Positions 32,760 through 43,758 of a DNA stretch of 64,000 nucleotides are shown piece after piece. Position 1 is the stretch's first letter. Every line of letters begins with the position of its first letter. A model generated the notes under the pieces. That model ran no database searches, was not told the DNA's origin, and worked only from the letters and a program-made list of their open reading frames with translations. The position numbers and the translations under genes are program-made. Source of the stretch: Bedellia somnulentella (Eukaryota; Arthropoda; Insecta; Lepidoptera; Bedelliidae); NCBI GenBank assembly GCA_963576735.1, contig OY755198.1:7068001-7132000 (forward strand), written 5' to 3'.

Positions 32760-32965
32760 AAAGCATTTACTTCATACATTTCCTAATACGATATTGGAAT
32801 TATATAAAATTCCCAGGAAATTTATACATTTCCTAGGATATCTATGCATTAAATAGGTTTTAAAACAATATTGTATACATTTCCTAAGTAGTATCGGAAT
32901 TGTACGCATTTCCTAGGATTTGTATACAATTCCTTGATTTCATACATTTCCGGTAACATATACAT
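32760..32965. repeat. Second cluster of TTTCCTAGGA-type motifs
   Basis: At least five ACATTTCCTA / TTCCTAGG / GGAATTGTA half-sites at 20-40 bp spacing, like the cluster at 31.9 kb. Confidence 0.65.
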
Positions 32966-33051
32966 GAACACCTAACATGGCTTGACACTAAGCTAATTAT
33001 CCTAACAATATGTATATCGAATATTATAAGTAGTAATTTATTGTAATATAT

Positions 33052-33300
33052 ATACATACATACATATACTCACGGCTATAAATCCCTAAAAGGGGTAGCC
33101 AGAGCTGAGAAATTAGAAATTTCTCAGCCACTTTTGGAAGTTGAGTGGGGAAAAGATGGTTTAATAAAGGCTGTTAGTTATGGGTCTCCAACCGCATCGC
33201 CCAAAAATCCCTTAAAAAGCCCCAATACCGTTAGTCGCCTCTTACGTACACCCATCGGAAGAAATGGGGAAGTACTATTCTAAGCCGACACTACACAGCA
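33052..33300 (-). mobile_element. SINE-A, full length
   Basis: Complete, with few substitutions from the reference copy. Confidence 0.92.
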
Positions 33301-33520
33301 ATTATATATTATGTGTATATTTGTTAATAGTTTATTATTTTTGTTTTTAATGAACATAAAAGTAGAATTGTACCTGTGCCTGAACAAGTTCCATAGTGTT
33401 GTATTGTTATAAAATTTGTAACCATGTAATAGCTATGGAATGCAATAAATAAATAAATAAATAAACAAATAAATAAATAGAAATTGATTGTATAGATTTG
33501 TAGATTATACATACTTATTT

Positions 33521-33580
33521 GGCGAATTTCTTATTCCAAAGCTCTGGAGACCCCTTCTAGGGGTTTACAGCCGTATGTAT
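33521..33580 (+). mobile_element. SINE-A 3' fragment
   Basis: GGCGAATTTCTTATTCC to GTTTACAGCCGTATG only. Confidence 0.65.
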
Positions 33581-33615
33581 GATTCGAGCACATTCCATTA
33601 ATCCGCTTTCTTAAC

Positions 33616-33855
33616 ATACATATACTCACGGCCATAAATCCCAAAAAGGGGTAGCCAGAGCCTCAGAGCTAGAAACTCCTGAGACACATTGGTAAGATGA
33701 TAAGGGACAAGATAGTAGAAATAAAGTATCATTGGTGATGGGTCTCCAACCGCATCGTCCAAAAACTACCTAAAACACCCCATATCCTTAGTCGCCTCTT
33801 GCAACACCCGTGGGTAGAAAGGGGTAGTGACATTCTAAGCCAGCACTACACGGTA
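33616..33855 (-). mobile_element. SINE-A, full length, old subtype
   Basis: Carries the GGCCATAAATCCCAAAAAGG variant and head CAGCACTACACGG. Confidence 0.9.
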
Positions 33856-33924
33856 CAACTTTCTTTGTAACTTTACTGTACTTTCTTTTGTGTTTGTACT
33901 TGTTTTGTTTATATATATTGATCG

Positions 33925-34765
33925 ATATATATCACGTGTGTCGGAGGATAGAGTGGCGAAGCGCATCTTCTATTCTGAACTCGAGGAGGGCAAGCGAAAG
34001 CATGGCGGTCAACTCCTTCGATACAAAGATGTTCAGAAGCGACACATGAAGAGATGCAACATAGAGCCCTCTAATTGGGAAGTTTTGGCAGCACAACGTC
34101 CCGAATGGCGCAGTCTTATAAAGAGGCGAGTTAGTGATTTCGAGGAGCAGCGTAAAACGGACCTCGACTCTAAGCGCGATGAACTGAAAGCCCGACAGCC
34201 CTGTGCCATTCAATACAATAGGCTATTTGACTGTAATAAAAATATACATTTCTTTTATTTCCTTTTTCTTCATATTTCTTTTTCGGAGCAATATGTAATA
34301 ATGCGTGATATAAATATTGCATTATTTCACTGAAATCCGTCTTCCAAAAAAAATATTTTTGATACAACTGTCACGTGACTAAAAACGACCGTAATTGGCT
34401 ATTAATATAATGACGTAGATTGCACATAAACAGACTGTGTATCGCTTCGCTCATTGGTGTTTAATGCGGAATTGACGTCATTTGTGCTACAGCCGCCATA
34501 TTACTTAAAGTGGCGTTTTCGCGGAACATTTGAATATTGCATTTTCTTTTTCGATTTTTTAATAAAATAGCTAAAATGAAGACAGAAAAATATTGTTTTA
34601 TGGCTCTTTATAAACAAATTAAGACCGTAAGATAGTTTTCAAAACTTAGTCAAATAGCCTATTATGACAGCGGAATGCTCACGTGCCCACAATGTCCGCG
34701 AGTATTTACCGCTAAGATAGGATACATAAGCCATCTTCGGGCTCATGGAAGAAGAGCCGATTAGG
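33925..34765 (+). pseudogene. LINE C-terminus with C2H2 zinc finger, split by MITE-H
   Basis: 33925-34216 encodes [37 protein letters not shown] and [19 protein letters not shown], a C-terminal region common in animal non-LTR elements. After the MITE, 34664-34765 encodes CPQC, twelve residues, then HLRAH, a C2H2 finger with a stop soon after. Both belong to one protein end. Clade is not assigned; the N-terminal part is absent. Confidence 0.8.
34217..34663. mobile_element. MITE-H inside the LINE
   Basis: 447 bp with both AATAGGCTATTTGAC ends, inserted between the WRSLIKRR region and the zinc finger. Confidence 0.88.
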
Positions 34766-35097
34766 TGTTTTAAAGTGGTCGTCATGATCGAAATCGGTCG
34801 GATGGATCATTGAATAACACATTCGTAAAACATACTGTATATAAAAAAGTAGATCACACTTCTTTCTTTTGTCGTCTATCTCGTAAATTATGAATCAAAT
34901 TGGATCCAGCAAAACATTGCGTTATAGATCCTTCCACCTGTTGTTATGAAACTAAAATTGGAAAACAAAGGCACAACGCAACAAGCCAACCTACTTTCAT
35001 TCATCCCGAAAAAGGCCATTGAAAAATGAGGACGTATTCATCACGCGACTAGTAAATGATAGATTTAAGAATTGGAACAGTAATTTTACATAAATAT
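34766..35097. other. Possible LINE 3' UTR, otherwise nothing
   Basis: May include the untranslated end of the preceding LINE; no clear poly(A) or simple tail was found. Confidence 0.4.
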
Positions 35098-35108
35098 AGT
35101 ATTCGGAT

Positions 35109-35358
35109 ACATACATACATATACTTATGGCTATAAATCCCTAAAAAGGGTAGCCAGAGTAAAGGAATTTGAAATTCCTCAGCCACTTTTGGAAAGTTGA
35201 GTGGGGAAAAGATGGCAAAGTAAAGGTTGTTGGTGATGAGTCTCCAACCGCATCGCCCAAAAATCCCTTAAAAGCCCCTATACCGTTAGTCGCCTCTTAC
35301 GTACACCCACCGGAAGAAATGGGGTAGTGCTATTCTAAGCCGACACTACACAGCAGCA
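35109..35358 (-). mobile_element. SINE-A with target duplication
   Basis: AGTATTCGGAT at 35098-35108 and 35359-35369 flanks a complete copy. Confidence 0.93.
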
Positions 35359-35535
35359 AGTATTCGGATCTTTGCGGTTTCTCAGAAAATTCAATTTTAA
35401 TTTTATTTAACCTCTCGTTACATATTCTGCAGATGACGCAAAAGATGACTCGACTTAAAACACAAACTTTTGTGAGAATGTTAACGTGGTATCGGCTCAT
35501 AGGAAAGGTAACTTATATACATACTGTATTTGTAA

Positions 35536-35743
35536 GCTATGTAGTGTCGGCTTAGAAAAGCATTACCCCATTTCTTCCGGTGGGTGTTCGTAAGAGGCGA
35601 CTAACGGTATTGGGGCTTTTAAGGGATTTTTGGGCGATGCGGTTGAAGACATCACCAACAACCTTTATTTTACCATCTTTTCCTTAATCAATCAAAAACC
35701 CCTTCAAGGGATTAATAGCCGTGAGTATATGTATGTATGTATA
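35536..35743 (+). mobile_element. SINE-A with internal deletion
   Basis: Full head, then loses the AAGTGGCTGAGGAATTT block; tail (TATG)n. Confidence 0.88.
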
Positions 35744-35955
35744 CTGTCTAGTCACGGCTATAAATCCCTAGAAGGGGTAGCTAGAGCTAAGGAATTAGAA
35801 ATTCCTCAGCCACTTTTGGTAGTTATGTGGGGAAAAGATGATAAAGTGAAGGTGGTTGGTTATGGGTCTCCAACCGCATCACCCAAAAATGCATTTAAAA
35901 GCCCCAATATCCTTAGTCGCCTCTTACTTACACCTACCGGGGAAATGCTATGTTG
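35744..35955 (-). mobile_element. SINE-A, tail-to-tail with the previous copy
   Basis: Body complete to the CACCTACCGGGG block; the head is degraded. The two copies form an inverted pair that could fold as a hairpin. Confidence 0.85.
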
Positions 35956-36138
35956 GGAATATTACATTTAACTTCCTTACACACTTTTTAAATAACTGTT
36001 CTAAATAACTATAGTAGCAGAGCTATTATCCGACAAAATAAATTTTCATTACAGACCCGCAATTTAGTTTAATTTTTTTATTATATGGATTAGATTTTTA
36101 TAGAAAGACATTTTATTAAATTCAAAATTTAAATGTGC

Positions 36139-36388
36139 TGCGTAGTGTCGGCTTAGAATAGCACTACCCCATTTCTTCCGGTGGGTGTTCGTAAGAGGCG
36201 ACTAACATTATTGGGGCTTTTAAGGGATTTTTGGGATCGCCCACGATCGCGGTTGGAGACATCACCAACGACCTTTATTTCACCATCTTCTCCCCACTCA
36301 ACTTTCCAAAAGTGGCTGAGGAATTTCTAATTCCTTAGCTCTGGCTACCCCTTCTAGGGATTTATAGCCGTGAGTATATGTATGTATG
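36139..36388 (+). mobile_element. SINE-A with target duplication
   Basis: TCAAAATTTAAATGTGC at 36122-36138 recurs at 36389-36405 with one change. An 8-bp local rearrangement (GGGATCGCCCACGATCGCGG) lies within. Confidence 0.93.
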
Positions 36389-36571
36389 TCAAAATTTAAA
36401 CGTGCTTGCAGTCAGTGCATGTAAAAATCGTATGTTGGGCATTTGCATAAGTTTCATCTGCATCGTGTAAACTCAAAATTTCACGCTGTATATCTCCAAA
36501 GGTGCGGCAGAGGTACTCATACTTCTGAACTTCACGTGTCATTGTAACCTGGTGTTCGGGGTACCCAAGTT

Positions 36572-36861
36572 TTTTTTAAATCTTTTAACGTGACAAAGTT
36601 TTATAAATTGGTTTGCCGGGTGACACTTCAAGAAACTGCGTTACGCTCCGCTCACGTTATGCGCTCACAATGAGAGCGAGTGAGAGGCACGCGTCCCTTC
36701 CACTCGGGCATGGTTAGCCCGCCTAAGAGCGAGAGAGACAGACATAATTTCATCCTTCTTCCTACTGTACGAATGAATATTCACATTATAATTATTTTAC
36801 CACTCAAAGTCGTTGTCACGTAAAACTTTCGCCCGTATACCGACTTATACAGGCAACCAAT
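36572..36861. repeat. Insert inside SINE-B, unclassified
   Basis: Contains AACTGCGTTACGCTCCGCTC and CGTTGTCACGTAAAACTTTC and is GC-richer than its flanks. Probably a transposon fragment; no ends recognised. Confidence 0.4.
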
Positions 36862-36962
36862 TTTTTGTTCATGTGGGGATTATTACTAATAAATAAAGAA
36901 TAAATAAAGGAAAGAAAAATCCCGCCTGTGTCGAAATTTTTCTTTCCTTTATTTATTCTTTA
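36862..36962. repeat. Palindromic family-I end
   Basis: TAATAAATAAAGAATAAATA then CCGCCTGTGTCGAAA then the inverted AT arm, giving a hairpin of about 30-bp arms. Confidence 0.75.
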
Positions 36963-37215
36963 TTTATAAGTACCCACGTTTTGCTTGGACAGTGTACTCA
37001 CGTGACAGGGACCAGGCCTATCACAGTGTATACAGCATTTTATACGGGTCAAGTGACTTGCTGAAGTAAATTGCGTAGCTCACCTGCGTGCTGCGTATTT
37101 GTTTAGTGTTATTCTAAGCAAACACCAGCTACCAGTATTCAAAGAAATTTGGACTTTGCAACCTAAATTAACTATTTTATATGTCAATTAAAACAACTTT
37201 TAATTTTGTTATGTA

Positions 37216-37460
37216 ACAATGTTAACGGTGAGGGAAAACATCGTGAGGAAACCCACATGGCTGAGTTGTACTTAGTCATGTGACAGTGTATTCGTACAAA
37301 ACGGCGATAGGCCTGCCCCCTATCACGTGAGACACTGTCCATGCAAAACGTGGGTACTCTGAACACCAGGTGACAAAGTCACATGATGTTCAGAAGTATT
37401 AGTACCTCTGCCAACCCCTTCGGGGATATTCGGCGTGAAAGTTTATGTTATGTTATTATG
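37216..37460 (+). mobile_element. SINE-B, 5'-truncated
   Basis: Starts at ATGTTAACGGTGAGGG; intact 3' part and ATGTT tail. Confidence 0.9.
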
Positions 37461-37679
37461 TAATTTTTGGATATTTAATCGCGTGTTCTTTCATTGTTTT
37501 TAAAGCCCAATGTTTCGAAAACTTTTCAGTTATCATGGTCACGGGAAGACTGAGGTGTTATTTGGACAGTCGGGCTTTTAAGACCATGTAATAACGAGAT
37601 CAAATATCCGAAAATCAATAGTTGTTTTAACTGTAATGTGCAATCGTGAAGGTCATAGAAAATACTAATTAATATGTCA
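37461..37679. other. No recognisable feature
   Basis: Contains small inverted pieces of TTTTTGGATATTTAATCG / GATCAAATATCCGAAAATC type around 37465-37610, so perhaps a decayed fold-back. Confidence 0.4.
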
Positions 37680-38105
37680 TTCCTAATAAATAAAGAATAA
37701 ATAAAGGAACGAAAAATTTCGACACAGGCGGGATGCGAACCCGCGACCTCGGGTATACGCCCCCGTCGCTCTCGCCAATTGAGCTACCGTGTCAATGGCT
37801 GCCAGCGCGAAATTCTTCTATCCTTTATTTCTTTTACACGTTTTAGCAGTGTTTGCGTTTCCTACCTCCGATATTTTTACTAATTCGGAAGGCCACTTGT
37901 CTTGAATGCAAATGTTGAAAACGTCTAACGATCACATAATTTAAATCTTTTTGTCCATAAAAACCTCATGTGGGGATTATTACTAATAAATAAAGAATAA
38001 ATACAGGAAAAAAAAATTACGACACAGGCGGGATTCGCCTTTATTTATTCTTTATTTATTAGTAATAATCCCCACATGAGGTTTTCATGAACAAAAAGAT
38101 TTAAA
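37680..38105 (-). mobile_element. Family-I element with tRNA-like head
   Basis: The minus strand at 37727-37795 reads ACGGTAGCTCAATTGGCGAG, then GGTCGCGGGTTCGCATCCCG, clear A- and B-box sequences. The rest matches 14184-14450. Inverted 37-bp arms at 37970-38090 surround CGACACAGGCGGGATTCG. Likely a tRNA-derived SINE with a palindromic junction of two copies. Confidence 0.7.
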
Positions 38106-38408
38106 ATAATATGTTATTCGCTAAACACTTTCTGAAGGCACATTTTTTTATTTTGAACTAAACAATAGGTTGCACAATTTTCTGGCTTTTTGAAAAAAAA
38201 TACATTATATACAAATATTTTCATATTATCAAAACCGGCATACATTGGCAATGGAAGGATTTCAAACGTGAAAAAGTGCTGTCTAACTGCAATTCACGCC
38301 ACTTGTTGCTTTTTGGGTTATTATTTTTAACAGAGCTAATTGTAAACTATTTTTTTTGCATTAATTAATTGACAAGAGCTATATTTTTGTGATGAAATAA
38401 TGATAAAT
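38106..38408. other. No recognisable feature
   Basis: AT-rich, no supported gene. Confidence 0.5.
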
Positions 38409-38560
38409 GTTAGTTTTTTGGTCCTGTGTGTTTTTTATATGTGTATAATATTAAATTTTAAATTTATCGTTGAATTAGTATTCCATATTATAAGTCTTAC
38501 TTAGTTTTTTGCTAACTTGATCTGTGTATAATATGTCCGTTTATATTTATTTAACTACAT
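38409..38560 (+). mobile_element. SINE-C, 5'-truncated
   Basis: Diverged copy ending ATGTCCGTTTATATTTATTT; another SINE-A lies on its tail. Confidence 0.75.
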
Positions 38561-38562
38561 AC

Positions 38563-38798
38563 ATAAATATACATACACTCACGGCTGTACATCCCTAGAA
38601 GGGGTAGCCAGAGCTAAGGAATTAGAAATTCCTCAGCCACTTTTGGAAATGTGAGTGGGGAAAAGATGGTAAAAGTAAAGGTTGTTGGTGATGGGTCTCC
38701 AACCGCATCGCCCGAAAATCCCTTAAAAGCCCCAATACCGTTAGTCGCCCACTGGAAGAAATGGAGTAGTGCTATTCTAAGCCGACACTACACAGCAA
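38563..38798 (-). mobile_element. SINE-A, one block missing
   Basis: Lacks the CTCTTACGTACACC step but has both ends. Confidence 0.9.
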
Positions 38799-38904
38799 AA
38801 AAAATGGTCTTGGTAAAAATGGAAACTAGAAATTGTATGGTTGTTTAGTTATTGTTTAATGTAGTGTAAAATAATAATTGATCCAATTCCTTTAAGTCAT
38901 CACA

Positions 38905-39068
38905 TCTATCTAGTTTAATCTGAATATACTGATCTCACCAGCCAAAAGTTGTCTGGAAGAGATCGCTTTAATTGATAAGATCACCTATTGTACTCCTTTT
39001 AATTAACATGATCTGTGTTAAATGTTATAATTGTGTTGTACAATAAAGAGTTTTCCATTCTATTATAT
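38905..39068 (+). mobile_element. Family-J repeat (LINE 3' end-like)
   Basis: GAAGAGATCGCTTTAATTG, CACCTATTGTACTCC, TGTTGTACAATAAAGAG then TTCTATTCT-type tail. Related copies at 45672 and, reversed, 50196. Confidence 0.65.
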
Positions 39069-39464
39069 TCTGAGGGTAAAAGTTGTGTTTTCTCTGTTTT
39101 CTCCATTTACTCTTAAAGATAATATCCAAATATGGGCACTCCAATACACGTCTAAGTTGGCTTCCCAAACCAATCTTGGACAACATCTCCGACACATGAC
39201 ATTAAATGTTTATAAATTTAGTTAATTTAAATCGAAAAATAATATTATTCAATTCAATTCAATTAATTTGCATGTCACAAGTTCATGAGATATTACAAAA
39301 ATTTAAAAATACAGTATAAGTACAGGTGACGCCCTGTAAGGGCACGGCAAACATCGTTTAGTGGTAGACTAGTTGTAGAGTAATAAATAATAATGAGTTC
39401 GTTTTTTAAATAAAAAAAAGAATCTGTTGTGGGCTTGCATTTAATGGAATAGTCCACATATACA
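39069..39464. other. No recognisable feature
   Basis: Contains a short (TTCAA)n run at about 39249-39266; otherwise nothing. Confidence 0.5.
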
Positions 39465-39639
39465 TACGAGGGGCATGCCAAAAGAAACTAGATACTCTTT
39501 TCTCATTTAATTGACACTGGCAAGCTATACACCATCTTATAGGCTGGTTTTTTTATTGACATATTTGAATATAGAATACACTTCTTTTATTTGTTTTTTA
39601 TTTGAATGAGCATCATTTTTCCGAGAATCTGGCGGGAAT

Positions 39640-41054
39640 TCACTAGCAACATTGGAGCTCAGTCGACGTGATTTTCGCGCTATGCTTTATTTATCGACGC
39701 GACGACGTGATAGCTCAATGGGTAGAACACCGGTTAACGTGCAAGCGACTGGTGTTCAAATCCTGGGTCGGGCTTACACCAATTTGTCTTTTTTAAAAGA
39801 CATATGTGTGGTTAATTTATCACGGTTGTTAACGGTGAGGGAAAACATCGTGAGGAAACCCACATGACTGAGTTGTACTTAGTCATGTGACAGTGTATTC
39901 GTAAAAAACGGCGATAGGCCTGCCCCCTATCACTTGAGTACACTGTCCATGCAAAACGTGGGTACGCTGAACACCAGGTGACAAAGTCACGTGATGTTCA
40001 GAAATATTAGTACCTCTGCCAACCCCTTCGAGGATATTCGGCGTGAACGTTTATGTTATGTTATTTATTATGACTTTAAAAAAGGTTTAAAGCCTCAAAA
40101 ATGTTTTGAACTTTTGGCTTCTACTTATGGTGAGTCTGCTTGTTTCCGAGCAACAGTATTCAATTGGTTTGCTGAATTTAAAAGAGGACGGGGATGTCTC
40201 GTAGATGAAGCGAAGACAGGACGGCCGCCAACCGCGGTCACGTAAGAAACCGAAACGCGGAAACCGACGAATTACATATGTAGAGCTAGAGCGAGAACTA
40301 GGAATTGGATCAGCAGCAATGCAAACCATAATTCACGACCACCTTTCTCTCCGTTCGAGATGGGTGCCGCACAAACTTACCGATGAGCAGAAAGACCGTC
40401 GGGTGGATTGGTGCCTATTCATTATAGATAAATTCAACGGAGGCGAGAAAAAAAACGTATATGATATACTGACTGGTGACGAAACATGGCTATATAACTA
40501 TGATCCCGAATCAAAGCGACAGTCGACTGTATGATGCTTTGAAGACGAGCCAACTCCAACGAAATGTCACCTCGTTTTTCTGCAAAACGGGTCATATTGC
40601 TACTGTGCTTTTTGCTAGAGAATGAAAGAATGGTGAACTCCGAATGGTATGTGACAGTTTCTGCTCCAACAGTATGGTATATCAGCTTGGTGTGACAAGC
40701 GACCGAAGTCAGGAATCCGGCACCTTCTCTGGCACCACGACAATGCGGCGCCGCACACGTCTGCCAGAACACTAGACTTTTTCGACTCAAAAAATGTGTC
40801 GATTCTCCCTCAGCCGCCATATTTCCCTGACCTCGCCATGTGATTTTTACTTGTTTCCAGAAATCAAAGAAAAACTAAAGGGGAAGAGGTTTGAGAGCAA
40901 AGAAGATGCGCTGGTTGCCTATAATTTTCAGATTTCTGAGGTACCTAAAGAAGAGTGGTCACAGGTATTTTCCAATTGGTTCAGACGTATGGAAAAGTGT
41001 ATACGTGCTCAGGGTGAATACTTTGAAAAGATCGATACTTGTAATAAAGAATAA
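39640..41054 (+). pseudogene. mariner transposase, inactive (DD34D type)
   Basis: The N-terminal FRAML part ends at the SINE. After it come YDFKKGLKPQKCFELL and a helix-turn-helix region to TGRPPTAVT, a frameshift, then RITYVELERELGIG. The first catalytic Asp is in TGDETWLYNYDP (40478), the second in WHHDNAAPHTS (40739) and the third in CDFYLFPEIKEKL (near 40842). Spacing of the last two fits DD34D allowing for a 2-base loss. Several frameshifts and stops make it dead. Mariner transposases cut and paste the element through these acidic residues; the subfamily cannot be fixed by eye. Confidence 0.88.
39695..40060 (+). mobile_element. SINE-B inside mariner, full length
   Basis: 366 bp from CGACGCGACGACGTGATAGC to ATGTT repeats. 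TTATTTAT at 39687-39694 and 40061-40068 is the target duplication. This is the best measure of SINE-B length in the window. Confidence 0.93.
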
Positions 41055-41102
41055 ATTTTATAATTTTTGAGTATCTAGTTTCTTTTGGCATGCCCCTCGT
41101 AT

Positions 41103-41331
41103 ACTAACGTCTATAAATCTCAAGAAGGGGTAATCAGAGCTTCGGATTAGTAAAATTACTTAGCCACTTTTGGAAGTTGGGTGAGGAAAAGATTGTAAAG
41201 TAAAAGCTTTTTGGTTACGGGTCTCCAACCGCATCGCCCAAAAATCACCTCAAAAACCCAATATCCCTAGTCGTCTCTTACGAACACCCACGGGAAGAAA
41301 TGGGGTAGTGTTATTCTAAGCCTACATAGCA
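41103..41331 (-). mobile_element. SINE-A, adjoining mariner
   Basis: Starts 2 bp beyond the mariner TA; full span, head CCTACATAGC degraded. Confidence 0.82.
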
Positions 41332-42214
41332 TTATTTTAATGCAAGCTGAAGTGCGCTTGCACTTAGTGGTATAATCCCTAAAATCATGTATCCCACAAA
41401 TCAGTTTGGCTGAAGAGTACATTATGTACAAAAATGCATAGGCAATTGAGAGGTGTGCCTCATTAATTCATGGTCGATAAAATAATAAAATGAAAAACCG
41501 ACTACTAAATTCATGAGCTTAAAGGTACTTCCTACTAAATTCGTTAAATTATAAATCAGAACGTCATAGCAAGACAACAAAATTCGGAATAACAAATTTG
41601 GCTGAAAAATCAGTGTTACCTTGACTTTTTGTTTTAAAAAATATCTTGGCGCATTGGCGACGCACCGCCGCCATTTTGTGTTGAATTTGAATTGAATTTT
41701 AATGTTGGATCATGCATTGAAAATTGTAATTGTAAATTATTTCTGGTTTTCTGTTTTCGAAAGGGTGCATATCGGGGCCAAATGGAAAATTTTTGAACAT
41801 AACTCCTTGGAAAACGGTCTCCATACTAGTATATTCGGGAAATGATGAAATGTGAATTATTCGGCCTAGATTGCAGTTTACCGCTCATTTTATTTTGTGG
41901 AAAATTTGGTTTGAATGGGCACAATATTAAAATATCGCCGTTTGTGACTGTCAATTATTAAGGACTTTTATTACGTAAGTGTCTACAGGAATAAATACCT
42001 TTTAAACTATAAGTCTTGCAACAAACTTTTATATATTTGTAGTTAGTTGGTAGTTTATAGCAAAGAGGTAGTTTATTTTATTTGATCTTGTGATTATCAG
42101 AAGTATTATAACCTTTTGCAAACGCTTTAAGAAATACGTCGGTAAGTATGAGTATGATTTTATTTAATACAAAGTGACCCGAACAACTAAATCACATTAG
42201 GGATGTAAAAAAAA
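41332..42214. other. No recognisable feature
   Basis: AT-rich; short repeats of TACTAAATTC around 41500-41540. No gene. Confidence 0.5.
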
Positions 42215-42478
42215 AATGAAATGAGGTCCCTCAGAAAAATGTGTAATGTAAGGTTATGTGATCGTGTGAGGAATGACGTGATTCGTGAAATGTGTGGTGT
42301 AAAAGATGGTATTGTAAGTAAGATAGAAAAAGGAATAATGAGATGGTTTGGGCACATCGAGAGGATGGATGATAGGAAATTGGTAAAAGGTATCTATAGA
42401 ACTAATGTGGAAGGTAATGTTAGTAGAGGACGGCCACGAAAGACAAACTTGGACCAAATCGAGAGTGTACTCAAAAAG
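42215..42478 (+). pseudogene. RTE LINE C-terminal fragment, open but 3'-truncated
   Basis: An 86-codon frame, MRSLRKMCNVRLCDRVRND through MRWFGHIERMDDRKL to IESVLKK, without a stop inside. It breaks before the KKAGV region and lacks the 3' UTR, so its end was removed after insertion. Confidence 0.85.
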
Positions 42479-43119
42479 TGACAGAGAAAGCGACTTCTTT
42501 TTATACTATGTAGTGATTTTAAAGCGCATTTAAAGAACCGCTAGGTATTAGGTGGGCATGAATGCTTCGCATGCCGAAATTCGGAGCGAAGCCGGAAAAT
42601 ATCGAACATGCGTTGTTTTTAATTGTTTTAAAGCAATTTTCAAAACTTTTTGTTTTTTTACTGAGTCAGGCAAAGCAAATGGTTGAAAACTTCCACCGTT
42701 AACATTAGGTCAGGTAGGGATTGTTAGCTTCCTTTGTCTTCGCTACTTCTTTTGCTTTAGGAACAACTCTATGTCCTTACAGATGAAACGATTTTTAAAT
42801 TACCATCGGTCAAGGGGCATACTGTAACCTTAGGTTGAAAATCGGTTGTCATCATAGAGATAGATAATTCTTGGAGTTTGTAGTGCGGTTTTGATTCAGC
42901 TAGATATAAATTTTCTTTGGTGTTTTCATTCTTGTGTAACATAATAGCTTCACTAAGGGCCACTTGCCGAACTTTGATATTAAATTGAATTTAACAAAAC
43001 TCAAACAAATTCGACTTTACTAAAACGAGTTTATTAGGCTCTTACGTTTTGTTACTCTCATTTTGCTACAAGTGACGGCTTGATAGAAGACAATAATGCA
43101 ATTCATTAACTTCGCAATT
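42479..43119. other. No recognisable feature
   Basis: Includes an inverted GCTTCGCATGCCGAAATTCG patch near 42570. No gene. Confidence 0.5.
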
Positions 43120-43197
43120 CTTTTGAACACTGTCAAGCAGAGAAACGTCCTAGAGCGAGAGCCCGAACCCGAGGAGTGTGTCCCGCCGCGAAAAACA
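43120..43197 (-). repeat. Unclassified repeat shared with 15043-15138
   Basis: ACTGTCAAGCAGAGAAACGT and GAGGAGTGTGTCCCG are reverse matches. Confidence 0.55.
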
Positions 43198-43324
43198 ATT
43201 CAAACTTGTTTATAGGTAATATTTTATTAAAAGCAGGTTATTACCTATTCTTTTATAATAAATTGTTGTGAAATAATATTTATAGTAGATATCCCCATGG
43301 AAACAAGATAAATAAGGTTTCCAA

Positions 43325-43440
43325 AATTAATTATCTCTTGTAACTGTACTGTTGTTTACTGTACTTGTTGTTTGTTTTTGTGTTTAAGTGTTTTAAATTT
43401 GTATGCAACGAATAAATATTTTCTTTTCTTTTCTTTTTTT
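43325..43440 (+). mobile_element. Probable LINE 3' end
   Basis: TTGTATGCAACGAATAAATA then (TTTTC)n, like the tails near 18987 and 47121. Confidence 0.45.
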
Positions 43441-43758
43441 AATCTGTTTATGCCATAGGTCTTGGCAAAAAGTAAGAGGTATCCAAAAGCTGTATAATTT
43501 CCTCATCATCATCAGAAAAACAACAAAATCTAGATTTAAGAATTGAACCGCCATTTCACAGCTTTAATTTTGACATTTCTTAAATCGAGATCCAAAATTA
43601 AATCGATGTAGTGCAAGACAAAAACTGAGGTTGAACCTTAAACGGAGTTTAGTTATAACTTAATCGCAGCATCATGAGCTCGACAGATGCATGCAGACAG
43701 ATTATTCCTCAATTGTAACATCTATCTAATTTTTCTCTTCGTTAAAACCTTCTTTAAG
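43441..43758. other. No recognisable feature
   Basis: No supported gene or repeat. Confidence 0.5.

Larger units (their letters stand above)
36469..37022 (-). mobile_element. SINE-B, split
   Basis: 36469-36571 (CACGCTGTATATCTCC to GTACCCAAG) and 36968-37022 (TACCCACGTTTTGCTTGG) are parts of one copy separated by about 400 bp of other repeat. Confidence 0.7.
39467..41099 (+). mobile_element. mariner element, split by SINE-B
   Basis: TA duplications lie at 39465-39466 and 41100-41101. The 31-bp terminal inverted repeats are identical, starting CGAGGGGCATGCCAAAAGAA. Without the SINE the element is about 1.27 kb, the normal mariner size. It contains a decayed transposase frame. Confidence 0.92.

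Noticed and set aside
33890..33930. Start of a host gene at 33.9 kb
   Set aside because: The frame continues into a LINE C-terminus; the upstream hydrophobic residues are flanking DNA, not a signal peptide of a gene.
37727..37795. Functional tRNA gene on the minus strand
   Set aside because: A good internal promoter but embedded in a dispersed repeat; the downstream body matches another locus, so it is a SINE head.
40434..40820. Minus-strand frame of 128 codons in mariner
   Set aside because: Antisense to the transposase remnant, no domain.
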